This document shows positions 1 through 6,265 of a stretch of DNA of 6,723 nt, piece after piece. The DNA lies in the NCBI GenBank assembly GCA_027623615.1, contig JAQBVH010000183.1, positions 1 to 6,723 of the forward strand. Reading direction: 5' to 3'. The notes below the pieces were generated by a model. It ran no database searches and had not been told where the DNA came from. It worked only from the letters and a program-made list of their open reading frames with translations. Each line of letters starts with the position of its first letter. Positions within the stretch are counted from its first letter, which is position 1. The position numbers were made by a program, and so were the translations under genes. The stretch is from Planctomycetota bacterium. GTDB taxonomy: Bacteria > Planctomycetota > UBA1135 > GCA-002686595.

Positions 1-156
1 GGCCACCGCAACGACGCGGGCGGCGAGTGGGAAGAAGTGGTGCGGCACCGTATTCCCGCCCCAGAACCCCCAATCTCACCTCGGGAGCCGGACCTGGGCC
101 CACCCCCGCTGCCCTCCCGGCCTTCCTCCCGTATCCTTTCCTGGCTCAGCGGGTAG
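1..156 (+). CDS. Possible 3' end of an upstream gene (partial, uncertain)
   Basis: Reading frame 1 is open from the window edge to a TAG at 154-156, giving 51 residues. The first part (GHRNDAGGEWEEVVRHRI) has an acidic and basic mix and codons ending mostly in G or C, like the real genes in this window. The rest is a proline-rich tail with less biased third positions. I recognise no domain. The second frame is also open here and also has high third-position GC, so the case is weak. The stretch could equally be non-coding DNA before the HEAT-repeat gene. The sequence upstream of the window would settle it. Confidence 0.25.
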   Translation, partial: GHRNDAGGEWEEVVRHRIPAPEPPISPREPDLGPPPLPSRPSSRILSWLSG

Positions 157-217
157 GGGCGAAGTCTGCCCAGACGCTCCTGCTGCCCACCCCCTCGACC
201 TGGTCCTCCGGATCCCC
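157..217. other. Short gap before the HEAT-repeat gene
   Basis: This stretch holds no gene. A TATCCT hexamer at 132-137, just upstream, could be a -10 element, but no -35 match lies at the right distance and it is 80 bases from the start codon. The bases just before the ATG at 218 are pyrimidine-rich and carry no Shine-Dalgarno sequence, so the initiation mode of the downstream gene is unclear. Confidence 0.4.
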
Positions 218-277
218 ATGGCTCACCTCGTCTCGACCGCGATCCTCGCCCTGCTGCTCGCGCCGGTTGCCGCGTCG
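218..277 (+). other. Signal peptide of the HEAT-repeat protein
   Basis: Residues 1-20 have a hydrophobic stretch from I9 to V17, followed by small residues A18-A19-S20 that fit the -3/-1 rule for signal peptidase I. A glutamine and a charged, flexible segment follow (QIDLPDKDGKD). There is no lipobox cysteine, so a lipoprotein is unlikely. The weak point is the n-region, whose only candidate positive residue is His3. Confidence 0.7.
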
Positions 278-3200
278 CAAATCGACCTGCCGGACAAGGA
301 CGGCAAGGACACGACCCCGCCCGGGCTCAAGAACGACCGGACCGGAGACATCGCCCCGCACCTGACCTGCACGGTCTGCTACGAGGCCAACTACACGGCC
401 AAGGTGGATTGGGAGTCCAAGAACGGCATGCAGAAGACGTTCTGCCGGGTCTGCCAGGCACCGCGCTTGCACCACCTCCCCAAGCAGGGTGGCGGCAAGG
501 GCCGCGGGGTCGACCTGCCCCTGGGTGAGCGTGCCGGCGCGCAAGGTGCGCCGACCGCGCGCGTCGATCAGCCGGAGACGGGCCCGCTCAAGATCAATCA
601 GGACCCGGTCAACGCGCAGCTGACCCGCGCTTCCGGGGAGATCCTCTCGGCCCTGGCGGGCGTCGACTCCGTCGACGACGCCATCGCCATGCAGGCGACC
701 GAGACCCTGCTCGCCCTCGGCGGCCCTGGCCGCGTCGCCGCGCGGGTGGCGCTCGCGGACGACCATGGTCCGACCATGCTGACCGGCGTGCGGGTGCTCC
801 TGCGCACCGGCCTGCCCGAGGACGCCGAGGTCGTCGTCAACCGCCTGCGCCGCAAGATGCCCAACCGCGCCGCCGGCGCGGCCCTCGGCGAGCTGGTCGC
901 CCTCGATCCCGTGCGCGCCACGCCGCGCCTCCTGTGCGAGCTGCTCGAGCATCCTCAGCAGCCCGTGCGCAGCGCCGCCCAACGTCGCCTGCGCGAGATC
1001 CGTATCGACGACGCGCTGCCGTACCTGATCCCGCGCCTCGAGAGCTCGCGCAGCGACACGCGCATGCGCGCGATCGACCTGATCGCAGCGGTGGATCATC
1101 CCCTGCGTCGCGACCTGCTCCTCTCGCGCATCGCCGACCCGCGCGCGAAGGTCGCGCGGCGCGTGGTCGAGGCCTTGACCATCATCGACGACCCCGCCCT
1201 CGATCAGCTCCTGCTCAGCACCGCGTTCGGCGAGCGCTGGGTGCTGCGTTCGGGAGCCTTTGCCCTGCTCGCGATCGTGGAGCGCGAGGACGACGCCCTG
1301 CGCCCGATCCTGACCGACGCCCACGTCGAGAACCTCCTGCGCGGTCTGGACTCGAACGACCCGTTCGTCTCCGGCGCCTGCGCCAGCGCCCTGGCCGGCA
1401 TCGGCTTCCGCTCCGAGAGCAGCGACGTGTCGGTCTGGCTCGATCGGCCGGTCCCCGAGCGGCTCGTGCGCGTCGTCTCCGGCTTCGAATTCTTCGACGA
1501 CTACGAGGCCCTGCGGGCGACCGCCCTGAGGCGCCTCAAGATGGTGACCGGTACGACCTTCGGCACCGATGGCCCGGCCTGGGCCGAGTGGTGGCTCGCG
1601 GGTCGCGAGACCTTCGTCGCCTCCCGGGCGGTCATTCCGATCGACGAGGGTGCCGAGCGTCGCTTCAGCGTCGCCCTGTCGGACCACACCACCGGCGAGT
1701 CGTTCATCCTGCTGGGCCCTGACCTGGCCGAGCAGGCGCCCGTCGACCGCGGCGAGGTGTTCTACCTGGACCCCGCGGCTGCCCTCGACCTGCTGCGCTT
1801 CCTCGAGGGCGAGGGCATCTTCGGCCTCTCGCGTCTGCCCGGCGCCCGCGGCGCTCTGACCGACAAGGGCGTGGTGGTGGACGTGCGCGTCGGCGACCGC
1901 GGCAAGAACTTCGTCATCGGCGACGGCGTCCACGCACCCTGGCTCGATCACATGGTCGGCCGCGCGCGGGCCCTCGCGGAGCGCAACTACTGGCAGCGCT
2001 TCCCGCAGCCCGGACTGCACGACACCCGCCTGGCCCTGTATCGCTCCGAGGGCGCCTGGTGGGGCGGTGACCATGACGCCGAGACGCGCGCCACGCGCCT
2101 CAAGCGCATGATCCTCGACCGCGCGGCGGCCCTGCCTCCGATTCAAAGGGACGCGGAGATCGCAGCCCTGACCGAGGTCTACAAGACGCCCGAGTTCGTG
2201 GTCGACACGGACTTCCCCGCCCTGCTCGGTCTGCTCTCGAACGAGCCCTGGTTCGGCGGTCGTGCCAAGCAGGTGGCGCGCCTCGCCCGCAAGGCGGCGG
2301 GTCTGACCGCCGAGGTCCCTGACGAGGCCACGGCCGCGCGCCTCTGGATGCTGGTCGACATCCTGCACGAGACCTTCACGGCCGAGGCCATGGATGAGCT
2401 CGCGCACCTGATCGACGCGGCTGGCAACGCCTTCGCCCTCGAGGCCTCCTCGGACCATCGACCGATCCTGCGCGCCGTGTCCACCGTACGCCTTGGTCGG
2501 GATGGTGCCGCCGAGGACGGTGAGGTTGAGCGCGTGGCCCTGCTCGGCCTGCTCGAGGACGCGGTGGTCGACGTCGAGATCGCTGCGGTGCACGCGGCTG
2601 GCGTCCACCGGATCGAGAGCCTGCGCAGCGAGCTCCTCCTGCGCGCCCGGCTCGGCAAGGCCGACGTGCGCGTCGCCTCCCTAGAAGCGCTCGGCTTCCT
2701 CGGTGGCGTGGACATCCGCGACACGCTGACGACGGCCCTGACGGAAGAGGACAGCCGCTTCCGCCTCGCCGCCGCCAAGGGCCTGGCCAATCTACGGGAC
2801 CCGGAGACCTCCGCCTTGCTCGTGTCACTTCTGCGCTCCCGCGCGGTCCCGGGCATGGCGCCGATCGTGCGCGAGGCCCTGTACGACCTGGGCGTGGGTG
2901 CCCACGACGAGCTGTTCCTCGCGATGCGCTCACCCTCCCCGGAGCTGCGCCGCGAGGCGGCCCTGCTGCTGGCCCGTCAGACCGTGCCCGCCTGCGCGCC
3001 CGTCCTCATGGAGCTGCTCGCCAGCAACCCGGTCGACAGCGAGATCATCCGCGAGCTGACGATCCTGACCTGCGTCGACCTGCGCCGCGAGGTCGACCCG
3101 GCCGAAGCCTGGTTCCGCTGGTGGGACTCGGTCAAGCGTGACGACCCTCTGGCCTGGCTGCGTGCCGCAGCCGAGGCGCGCAACATCACGGCCCCGGGAC

Positions 3201-3406
3201 CCGAGCAGTTCGACGAGGCTGGCAGCCGCGACGCGATCGGCTTCCTGGTGCAGTTGATGCGCCTCGACGAGGACTTCCTGGCGGAGCGCGCCCGCCGCGC
3301 CCTGGAGGATGTGCTCGGCCGCGACGTCGAGCAGCTGCCCCCCTTCGGCTACGCGCGCGACAAGTGGCTGAACACCATGCTCGAGGTGCTCGAAGAGCAG
3401 CGCTAG
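218..3406 (+). CDS. Exported multi-domain HEAT-repeat protein with N-terminal CxxC pair
   Basis: A 1062-residue protein, probably an exported scaffold or binding protein; its partner is unknown. Residues 1-20 look like a signal peptide: a hydrophobic core (ILALLLAPVAA) with cleavage likely after A19 or S20, though the n-region has no Lys or Arg. Residues 51-79 hold two CxxC pairs (C51, C54, C76, C79) that could form a zinc-ribbon-like site; neither is a CxxCH haem site. Helical repeats of HEAT type follow at about 130-460, for example at residues 259-310. Residues about 467-700 are more beta-rich and unclassified, and a second HEAT array runs from about 765 to 1060. Both arrays contain a W-x2-W-W element (W455-W459 and W965-W969). 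The ATG at 218 is chosen because it directly precedes the signal peptide and no in-frame ATG, GTG or TTG lies in the 86 bases upstream. No Shine-Dalgarno sequence is visible. HEAT folds are secure; the specific role is not known. Confidence 0.9.
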   Translation: MAHLVSTAILALLLAPVAASQIDLPDKDGKDTTPPGLKNDRTGDIAPHLTCTVCYEANYTAKVDWESKNGMQKTFCRVCQAPRLHHLPKQGGGKGRGVDLPLGERAGAQGAPTARVDQPETGPLKINQDPVNAQLTRASGEILSALAGVDSVDDAIAMQATETLLALGGPGRVAARVALADDHGPTMLTGVRVLLRTGLPEDAEVVVNRLRRKMPNRAAGAALGELVALDPVRATPRLLCELLEHPQQPVRSAAQRRLREIRIDDALPYLIPRLESSRSDTRMRAIDLIAAVDHPLRRDLLLSRIADPRAKVARRVVEALTIIDDPALDQLLLSTAFGERWVLRSGAFALLAIVEREDDALRPILTDAHVENLLRGLDSNDPFVSGACASALAGIGFRSESSDVSVWLDRPVPERLVRVVSGFEFFDDYEALRATALRRLKMVTGTTFGTDGPAWAEWWLAGRETFVASRAVIPIDEGAERRFSVALSDHTTGESFILLGPDLAEQAPVDRGEVFYLDPAAALDLLRFLEGEGIFGLSRLPGARGALTDKGVVVDVRVGDRGKNFVIGDGVHAPWLDHMVGRARALAERNYWQRFPQPGLHDTRLALYRSEGAWWGGDHDAETRATRLKRMILDRAAALPPIQRDAEIAALTEVYKTPEFVVDTDFPALLGLLSNEPWFGGRAKQVARLARKAAGLTAEVPDEATAARLWMLVDILHETFTAEAMDELAHLIDAAGNAFALEASSDHRPILRAVSTVRLGRDGAAEDGEVERVALLGLLEDAVVDVEIAAVHAAGVHRIESLRSELLLRARLGKADVRVASLEALGFLGGVDIRDTLTTALTEEDSRFRLAAAKGLANLRDPETSALLVSLLRSRAVPGMAPIVREALYDLGVGAHDELFLAMRSPSPELRREAALLLARQTVPACAPVLMELLASNPVDSEIIRELTILTCVDLRREVDPAEAWFRWWDSVKRDDPLAWLRAAAEARNITAPGPEQFDEAGSRDAIGFLVQLMRLDEDFLAERARRALEDVLGRDVEQLPPFGYARDKWLNTMLEVLEEQR

Positions 3407-3411
3407 CGTGT

Positions 3412-3458
3412 GCGCCACGGGTGCATGCTCCTGCCTGCCACACCCTAGGGTGTGGCGC
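3412..3458 (+). promoter_or_regulatory. Perfect 20-bp palindrome with a competing outer inverted repeat
   Basis: Positions 3437-3456 are a perfect 20-bp palindrome centred on CTAG. As RNA it would be an 8-bp stem (GCCACACC with GGTGTGGC) with a CUAG loop. A second pairing, GCGCCAC at 3412-3418 with GTGGCGC at 3452-3458, uses the same right arm, so the two folds exclude each other. It lies 30 bases after the HEAT gene stop and could act as a transcription end signal, although no T-run follows. It could also be an operator for a dimeric regulator of the transglycosylase gene. The symmetry is certain; the role is inferred. Confidence 0.55.
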
Positions 3459-3470
3459 GAGAAGACCATC

Positions 3471-3525
3471 ACGCCTCCAAGGAAGGCGTAGGCGGCCCCA
3501 GCAGGGTCGCCTACGCTGGCGACCC
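3471..3525 (+). promoter_or_regulatory. Three overlapping, mutually exclusive stem-loops upstream of the transglycosylase gene
   Basis: Three perfect inverted repeats share bases. The first pairs 3471-3476 with 3484-3489 (ACGCCT/AGGCGT, 7-nt loop). The second pairs 3486-3494 with 3508-3516 (GCGTAGGCG/CGCCTACGC, 13-nt loop). The third pairs 3504-3511 with 3518-3525 (GGGTCGCC/GGCGACCC, 6-nt loop). Forming the middle stem blocks both others, while the first and third can coexist. That is the layout of an attenuator or riboswitch-like leader, and it ends 12 bases before the GTG start. No T-run follows any stem, so a simple intrinsic terminator is not supported. No known riboswitch class is recognised. 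Confidence 0.45.
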
Positions 3526-3537
3526 TCGCTCGCTCCC

Positions 3538-4221
3538 GTGCCCGACCTCCTCCTCCGCATCCAGCGTCTCTTCGACCGCTGCGGCGTCCGCCTGGCGCTG
3601 CTGTTGGCGCTGGCCAGCGGTGTCGGTTGGGTGAGCTGGAAGCAGTGGGGAGAGGAGGCGCGCTCCTTCGCCTTCGAGATCAAGGGGCAGCTCGGCCTCG
3701 AACTCGTCGAGGGGCACAAGGCCATCATCGAGGAGGCGGCCGCGGAGTCGCAGGTCGACCCGTTCCTGATCGCGGCGATCATGTACCAGGAGTCGCGCGG
3801 CAGGGGAGGGCAGACCTCCTACGCCGGCGCCCACGGTCTGATGCAGCTCGTGCCCTCGGCGGCGGAGGATGCGGCCAAGCGGCTCGGTCTGCCCAAGCCG
3901 ACCGTGGACCAGCTGCTGAGGGACGACCGCCTCAACGTGCGCCTCGGTAGCGCGCACCTGGCGTGGCTGTTGCAGCACCGCGGGGAGTGGAACCTCGAGG
4001 CCGTGCTCGTGTCCTACAACGCGGGCCGCACGAAGCTGTTCCGCTGGATCGATCGTCACGGCGGCTACGAGAACTGGCGCACCCATGAGCACGAGCTGCA
4101 CGAGGCCGGAGAGAAGACCACCGGAACCCTCGAGTACGCGGCGGGGACCATCGGCCTGATCGAGCGCTTCCGGGAGCGTGGGGTGATCACGGAGGTGGCG
4201 GGAGTGGGCGCGGTGCAATGA
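3538..4221 (+). CDS. Membrane-anchored lytic transglycosylase, SLT family
   Basis: A 227-residue enzyme predicted to cleave the MurNAc-GlcNAc bond of peptidoglycan with formation of 1,6-anhydroMurNAc, acting in the periplasm. Residues about 16-34 form one hydrophobic helix (RLALLLALASGVGWVSW) that probably anchors it in the inner membrane. The catalytic SLT domain spans about 60-200. It has the QES motif with the likely catalytic Glu85, the G-L-M-Q-L motif at 100-104 and S-Y-N-A-G at 159-163, all in the expected order. The length fits small Slt/MltE-like enzymes with no extra carbohydrate-binding domain. The GTG at 3538 is chosen because the membrane helix follows it directly. In-frame GTGs at 3364 and 3421 would add an arginine-rich stretch, and the first of these lies inside the HEAT gene. 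No Shine-Dalgarno sequence precedes the chosen start. The stop overlaps the next gene by 4 bases. Confidence 0.9.
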   Translation: MPDLLLRIQRLFDRCGVRLALLLALASGVGWVSWKQWGEEARSFAFEIKGQLGLELVEGHKAIIEEAAAESQVDPFLIAAIMYQESRGRGGQTSYAGAHGLMQLVPSAAEDAAKRLGLPKPTVDQLLRDDRLNVRLGSAHLAWLLQHRGEWNLEAVLVSYNAGRTKLFRWIDRHGGYENWRTHEHELHEAGEKTTGTLEYAAGTIGLIERFRERGVITEVAGVGAVQ

Positions 4222-4571
4222 ACGCGGACCGGGACAAGGCCACGCGCCTGATCGAGCAGCAGCAGAACCTCGACGAGGTCGAGCAGCGCCTGGCGCGGAT
4301 GCTCGACGGGCCGTCCCGCGCACGCCACGCGCTCACCATCCTCAGCGGCCTGGTCGTGATCGGCTCGGGAACGGTCCTGGTGGCCACCTTCAGCCAGAGC
4401 CCTCCGGGGGCGGGCAGCACGACCATGGGCATGATCGGTGGGCTGGTCATGGTCTGCTCGGGCCTCGTCCTGCTCGGCGCGTCGCTCGCACAGATGGACA
4501 TGGACCGGCGTGAGCGCCGCCTGCTGCGGGCGCTGCGTCACCTGCTGCACGAGGCCCGCCAGGACGGGTGA
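4218..4571 (+). CDS. Small two-helix membrane protein coupled to the transglycosylase
   Basis: I do not recognise this 117-residue protein. Residues 1-38 are charged and probably helical, with a heptad-like run (LIEQQQNLDEVEQRLARML) that could form a short coiled coil. Two hydrophobic segments follow at about 39-58 and 70-91, joined by a short Ser/Pro/Gly loop. The C-terminal 25 residues are rich in arginine (DRRERRLLRALRHLL). By the positive-inside rule both ends should face the cytoplasm, making a hairpin in the inner membrane. The ATG overlaps the stop of the transglycosylase gene (ATGA at 4218-4221), which points to translational coupling and a shared mRNA. A GGAGGT lies 21 bases upstream, far for a normal site. 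A role in holding or regulating the transglycosylase is a guess from position only. Confidence 0.75.
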   Translation: MNADRDKATRLIEQQQNLDEVEQRLARMLDGPSRARHALTILSGLVVIGSGTVLVATFSQSPPGAGSTTMGMIGGLVMVCSGLVLLGASLAQMDMDRRERRLLRALRHLLHEARQDG

Positions 4572-4653
4572 CGCTCGCGGGGCTGCTTCCTTCCGGTCTC
4601 GCCCTGCTCGTAGGCGTACCCGGCCCGCGGCAATCAGCCGGATGGGTTGCATC

Positions 4654-4671
4654 CTCCTGCGCGCGCAGGGG
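4654..4671. repeat. GC-rich palindrome upstream of the channel gene
   Basis: Positions 4656-4669 read CCTGCGCGCGCAGG, a perfect 14-bp palindrome. One T/G mismatch and one further C/G pair extend the symmetry to 4654-4671. It lies about 32 bases before the channel start, near where a -35 box or an operator would be expected. Alternating CG runs are common in such GC-rich DNA, so this may be chance. Confidence 0.35.
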
Positions 4672-4687
4672 AGGCGCGCGTCCGAGT

Positions 4688-4691
4688 AGGA
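4688..4691 (+). promoter_or_regulatory. Possible ribosome binding site of the channel gene
   Basis: AGGA at 4688-4691 lies 10 bases before the ATG at 4702, within the range of a weak Shine-Dalgarno site. The overlapping TAGGAT (4687-4692) also fits a TAnnnT -10 element, which would make the mRNA nearly leaderless. The sequence alone does not decide between these. Confidence 0.35.
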
Positions 4692-4701
4692 TCCCGGGGT
4701 C

Positions 4702-6069
4702 ATGAAGATCCCGGCACCCCTGGAATCGCTCTCGGCCCGTCTCAGGTCGCTCCCCGGGGATGCCGTCGAGGCGCAGGAGGCGACCGCGCGCACCCTCGCA
4801 GGCACGATCCGCGACTCACTCGGCGAAGGCTCCCTCCTGCGCGACCAGTCGTTCTTGATGGAGAACTGGCAGTGGGTGGGCCTGCTCGCCCTGATCGCGC
4901 TCGGGCTGGTCTTCGACCGCTTCTCGGCAGCCGTCCTGCGCCGCCTCGCGCGCAAGGCGGTCGAGCAGGAGACGATCAAGCTCGACGAGCAGCGCCTGAC
5001 CGGCGTCGTGCGGCCGATCGGCACGATGATCACCTGGTGGGTCTTCGTCACCCTGCTGCCCGCGCTCGACATCCAGAACCCGCAAGTGGTGGACGCCCTG
5101 TCGTTCCTGGGCTCGGTCATCCTGAGCGTGGCGGCGGTCGTGGCGGCCTGGCGCACGGTCAACCTGTTCTGTGACTTCCTGCACGCACGCGCGGCCGAGA
5201 CCCAGAACAAGTTCGACGACATGCTCGTGCCGCTCCTGCGGCGCACGCTCAAAATCTTCGTCGTCGTCGCCGGCGTGGCCTACGTCGCCTCGAAGGGCAC
5301 GGACGACATCTGGAAGATCGTGGCCGGCGCCTCGATCGGCGGCGCGATCCTGGCCCTGGCCTTCAAGGACTCGGTCGAGAACATCTTCGGCACCTTCACC
5401 GTGCTGCTCGACAAGCCCTTCCAGCTCGGCGACTGGATCACGGTCGGCGACGTGGATGGCACCGTGGAGCGCGTCGGCTTCCGCTCGACGCGGGTGCGCA
5501 CCTTCTACAACTCGCTCATCTCCGTCCCGAACCGGCACTTCATCAGCGCGACGGTCGACAACTGGGGCGCGCGCCGCTATCGGCGCATCAAGACCACCCT
5601 CAGCGTCAGCTACTCCACCCCGCCCGAGAAGCTCGAGGCCTTCTGCGAGGGCGTGCGCGAGGTCATTCGCCACCATCCCTACACGCGCAAGGACTACTAC
5701 CACGTCTACTTCAACGACTTCGGCGCCTCGTCCCTCAACGTGATGCTGTATTGCTTCGTCGAGGTGCCGGACTGGTCGGTGGAGCTGCGTGAGCGCCACC
5801 GGTTGCTGGCCGACATCCTGCGCGTGGCGGAGCAGCTCGGCGTCGAGTTCGCCTTCCCGACCCAGACCCTGCACATGATCCAGGGCGAACCCGAGGTCCA
5901 CGCCGACCGGCCTGGCAGTGACCAGGACGGCGCCTCCCTCGGCCGCAAGGTCGGCGCCGAGGTGGCGCGGGCGTCCTTGGCTCCCTTCGGCGACGCGAAG
6001 CCCGGCAAGGTGAAGTTCATCCAGGCCTCGAGCCCCCTGGCTGCCCCCGGCAGCGAGGCCGACGGCTGA
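4702..6069 (+). CDS. MscS-family mechanosensitive ion channel
   Basis: A 455-residue inner-membrane channel predicted to open under membrane tension and release solutes on osmotic downshock. After an amphipathic N-terminus there are about five membrane helices, near 56-72, 101-120, 135-157, 181-198 and the pore helix 206-226. The pore helix carries the family pattern (GASIGGAILALAFKDS) and runs into the beta domain entry DKPFQLGDWI at 237-246. The beta domain continues to about 288, including VGFRSTRVRTFYN and the S-V-P-N motif at 274-277. The cytoplasmic alpha/beta domain covers about 295-393. Five helices suggest a YnaI/YbdG-like subgroup rather than the three-helix MscS type. Where E. coli MscS has Gly113, this protein has Asp223, which is common in such homologues. 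Residues 396-455 form a low-complexity tail beyond the conserved core. The gene has its own 130-bp upstream gap, so it may be transcribed separately. Confidence 0.92.
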   Translation: MKIPAPLESLSARLRSLPGDAVEAQEATARTLAGTIRDSLGEGSLLRDQSFLMENWQWVGLLALIALGLVFDRFSAAVLRRLARKAVEQETIKLDEQRLTGVVRPIGTMITWWVFVTLLPALDIQNPQVVDALSFLGSVILSVAAVVAAWRTVNLFCDFLHARAAETQNKFDDMLVPLLRRTLKIFVVVAGVAYVASKGTDDIWKIVAGASIGGAILALAFKDSVENIFGTFTVLLDKPFQLGDWITVGDVDGTVERVGFRSTRVRTFYNSLISVPNRHFISATVDNWGARRYRRIKTTLSVSYSTPPEKLEAFCEGVREVIRHHPYTRKDYYHVYFNDFGASSLNVMLYCFVEVPDWSVELRERHRLLADILRVAEQLGVEFAFPTQTLHMIQGEPEVHADRPGSDQDGASLGRKVGAEVARASLAPFGDAKPGKVKFIQASSPLAAPGSEADG

Positions 6070-6199
6070 GCGACAGCGCGCGCTCACTCCTCATCTGCGG
6101 AATTCCGGCCAGGCTCGAACGTCCACGCAACACGACGTCCCCTCACGGGACGCTGGGCCTACGTCTTCGGGATGCGCGCGAGTATCCTCTTCGCTCCTC
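6070..6199. other. Gap between the channel and MoxR genes, with a small stem-loop
   Basis: There is no gene here. CGTCCC at 6136-6141 pairs with GGGACG at 6147-6152 around a 5-nt loop and could mark the end of the channel transcript, although no T-run follows. A 10-bp palindrome, CGGAATTCCG, lies at 6098-6107. TATCCT at 6183-6188 could be a -10 element for the MoxR gene, with no convincing -35 box. Confidence 0.4.
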
Positions 6200-6261
6200 A
6201 TGACTAGGGGGACGGCTTCGACGTCCCAGGACAGCGCCCCCTCCCGACCCGGAATTCAGCG

Positions 6262-6265
<4 letters not shown>
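6200..6265 (+). CDS. Possible 21-codon leader reading frame before MoxR
   Basis: An ATG at 6200 opens a 21-codon frame, rich in Ser, Thr, Pro and Arg, that ends with a TGA at 6263-6265. This overlaps the MoxR ATG as ATGA. Such an arrangement could couple MoxR translation to that of the leader. A TATCCT ends 11 bases before the ATG, so an mRNA starting there would be nearly leaderless. Against it, the peptide has no recognisable features and its codons are not clearly biased. Chance is a real alternative. Confidence 0.2.

Noticed and set aside
82..119. Inverted repeat CGGGAG (82-87) with CTCCCG (114-119) as a terminator of the upstream gene
   Set aside because: The loop is 26 nt, the stem only 6 bp and no T-run follows. 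In DNA this GC-rich it is likely chance.
27..365. A 112-residue plus-strand frame overlapping the start of the HEAT gene
   Set aside because: Its product is rich in Ser, Arg, Pro and Thr with no domain, and it runs into the signal-peptide-coding region of the real gene in another frame.
368..456. The two CxxC pairs of the HEAT protein as haem c sites
   Set aside because: Neither pair is followed directly by His (they read CTVCY and CRVCQ), so they do not match the CxxCH motif.
146..2608. An 820-codon open frame on the minus strand, opposite the HEAT-repeat gene
   Set aside because: It lies wholly antisense to a well-supported gene. Its product has a skewed Gly/Arg/Ala/Val/Asp/Gln/His composition with no domain, as expected when GC-rich codons are read in reverse.
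3364..3537. A longer N-terminus for the transglycosylase from the GTG at 3364 or 3421
   Set aside because: The extension would be Arg-rich and run through the inverted-repeat region. Starting at 3538 places the membrane anchor at the N-terminus as expected.
4640..4654. Small stem GGATG/CATCC upstream of the channel gene
   Set aside because: A 5-bp stem with a 5-nt loop is expected often by chance and has no supporting context.
4816..6087. A 423-codon open frame on the minus strand, opposite the channel gene
   Set aside because: The plus-strand frame has clear MscS motifs. The antisense product shows only the composition bias of reversed GC-rich codons.
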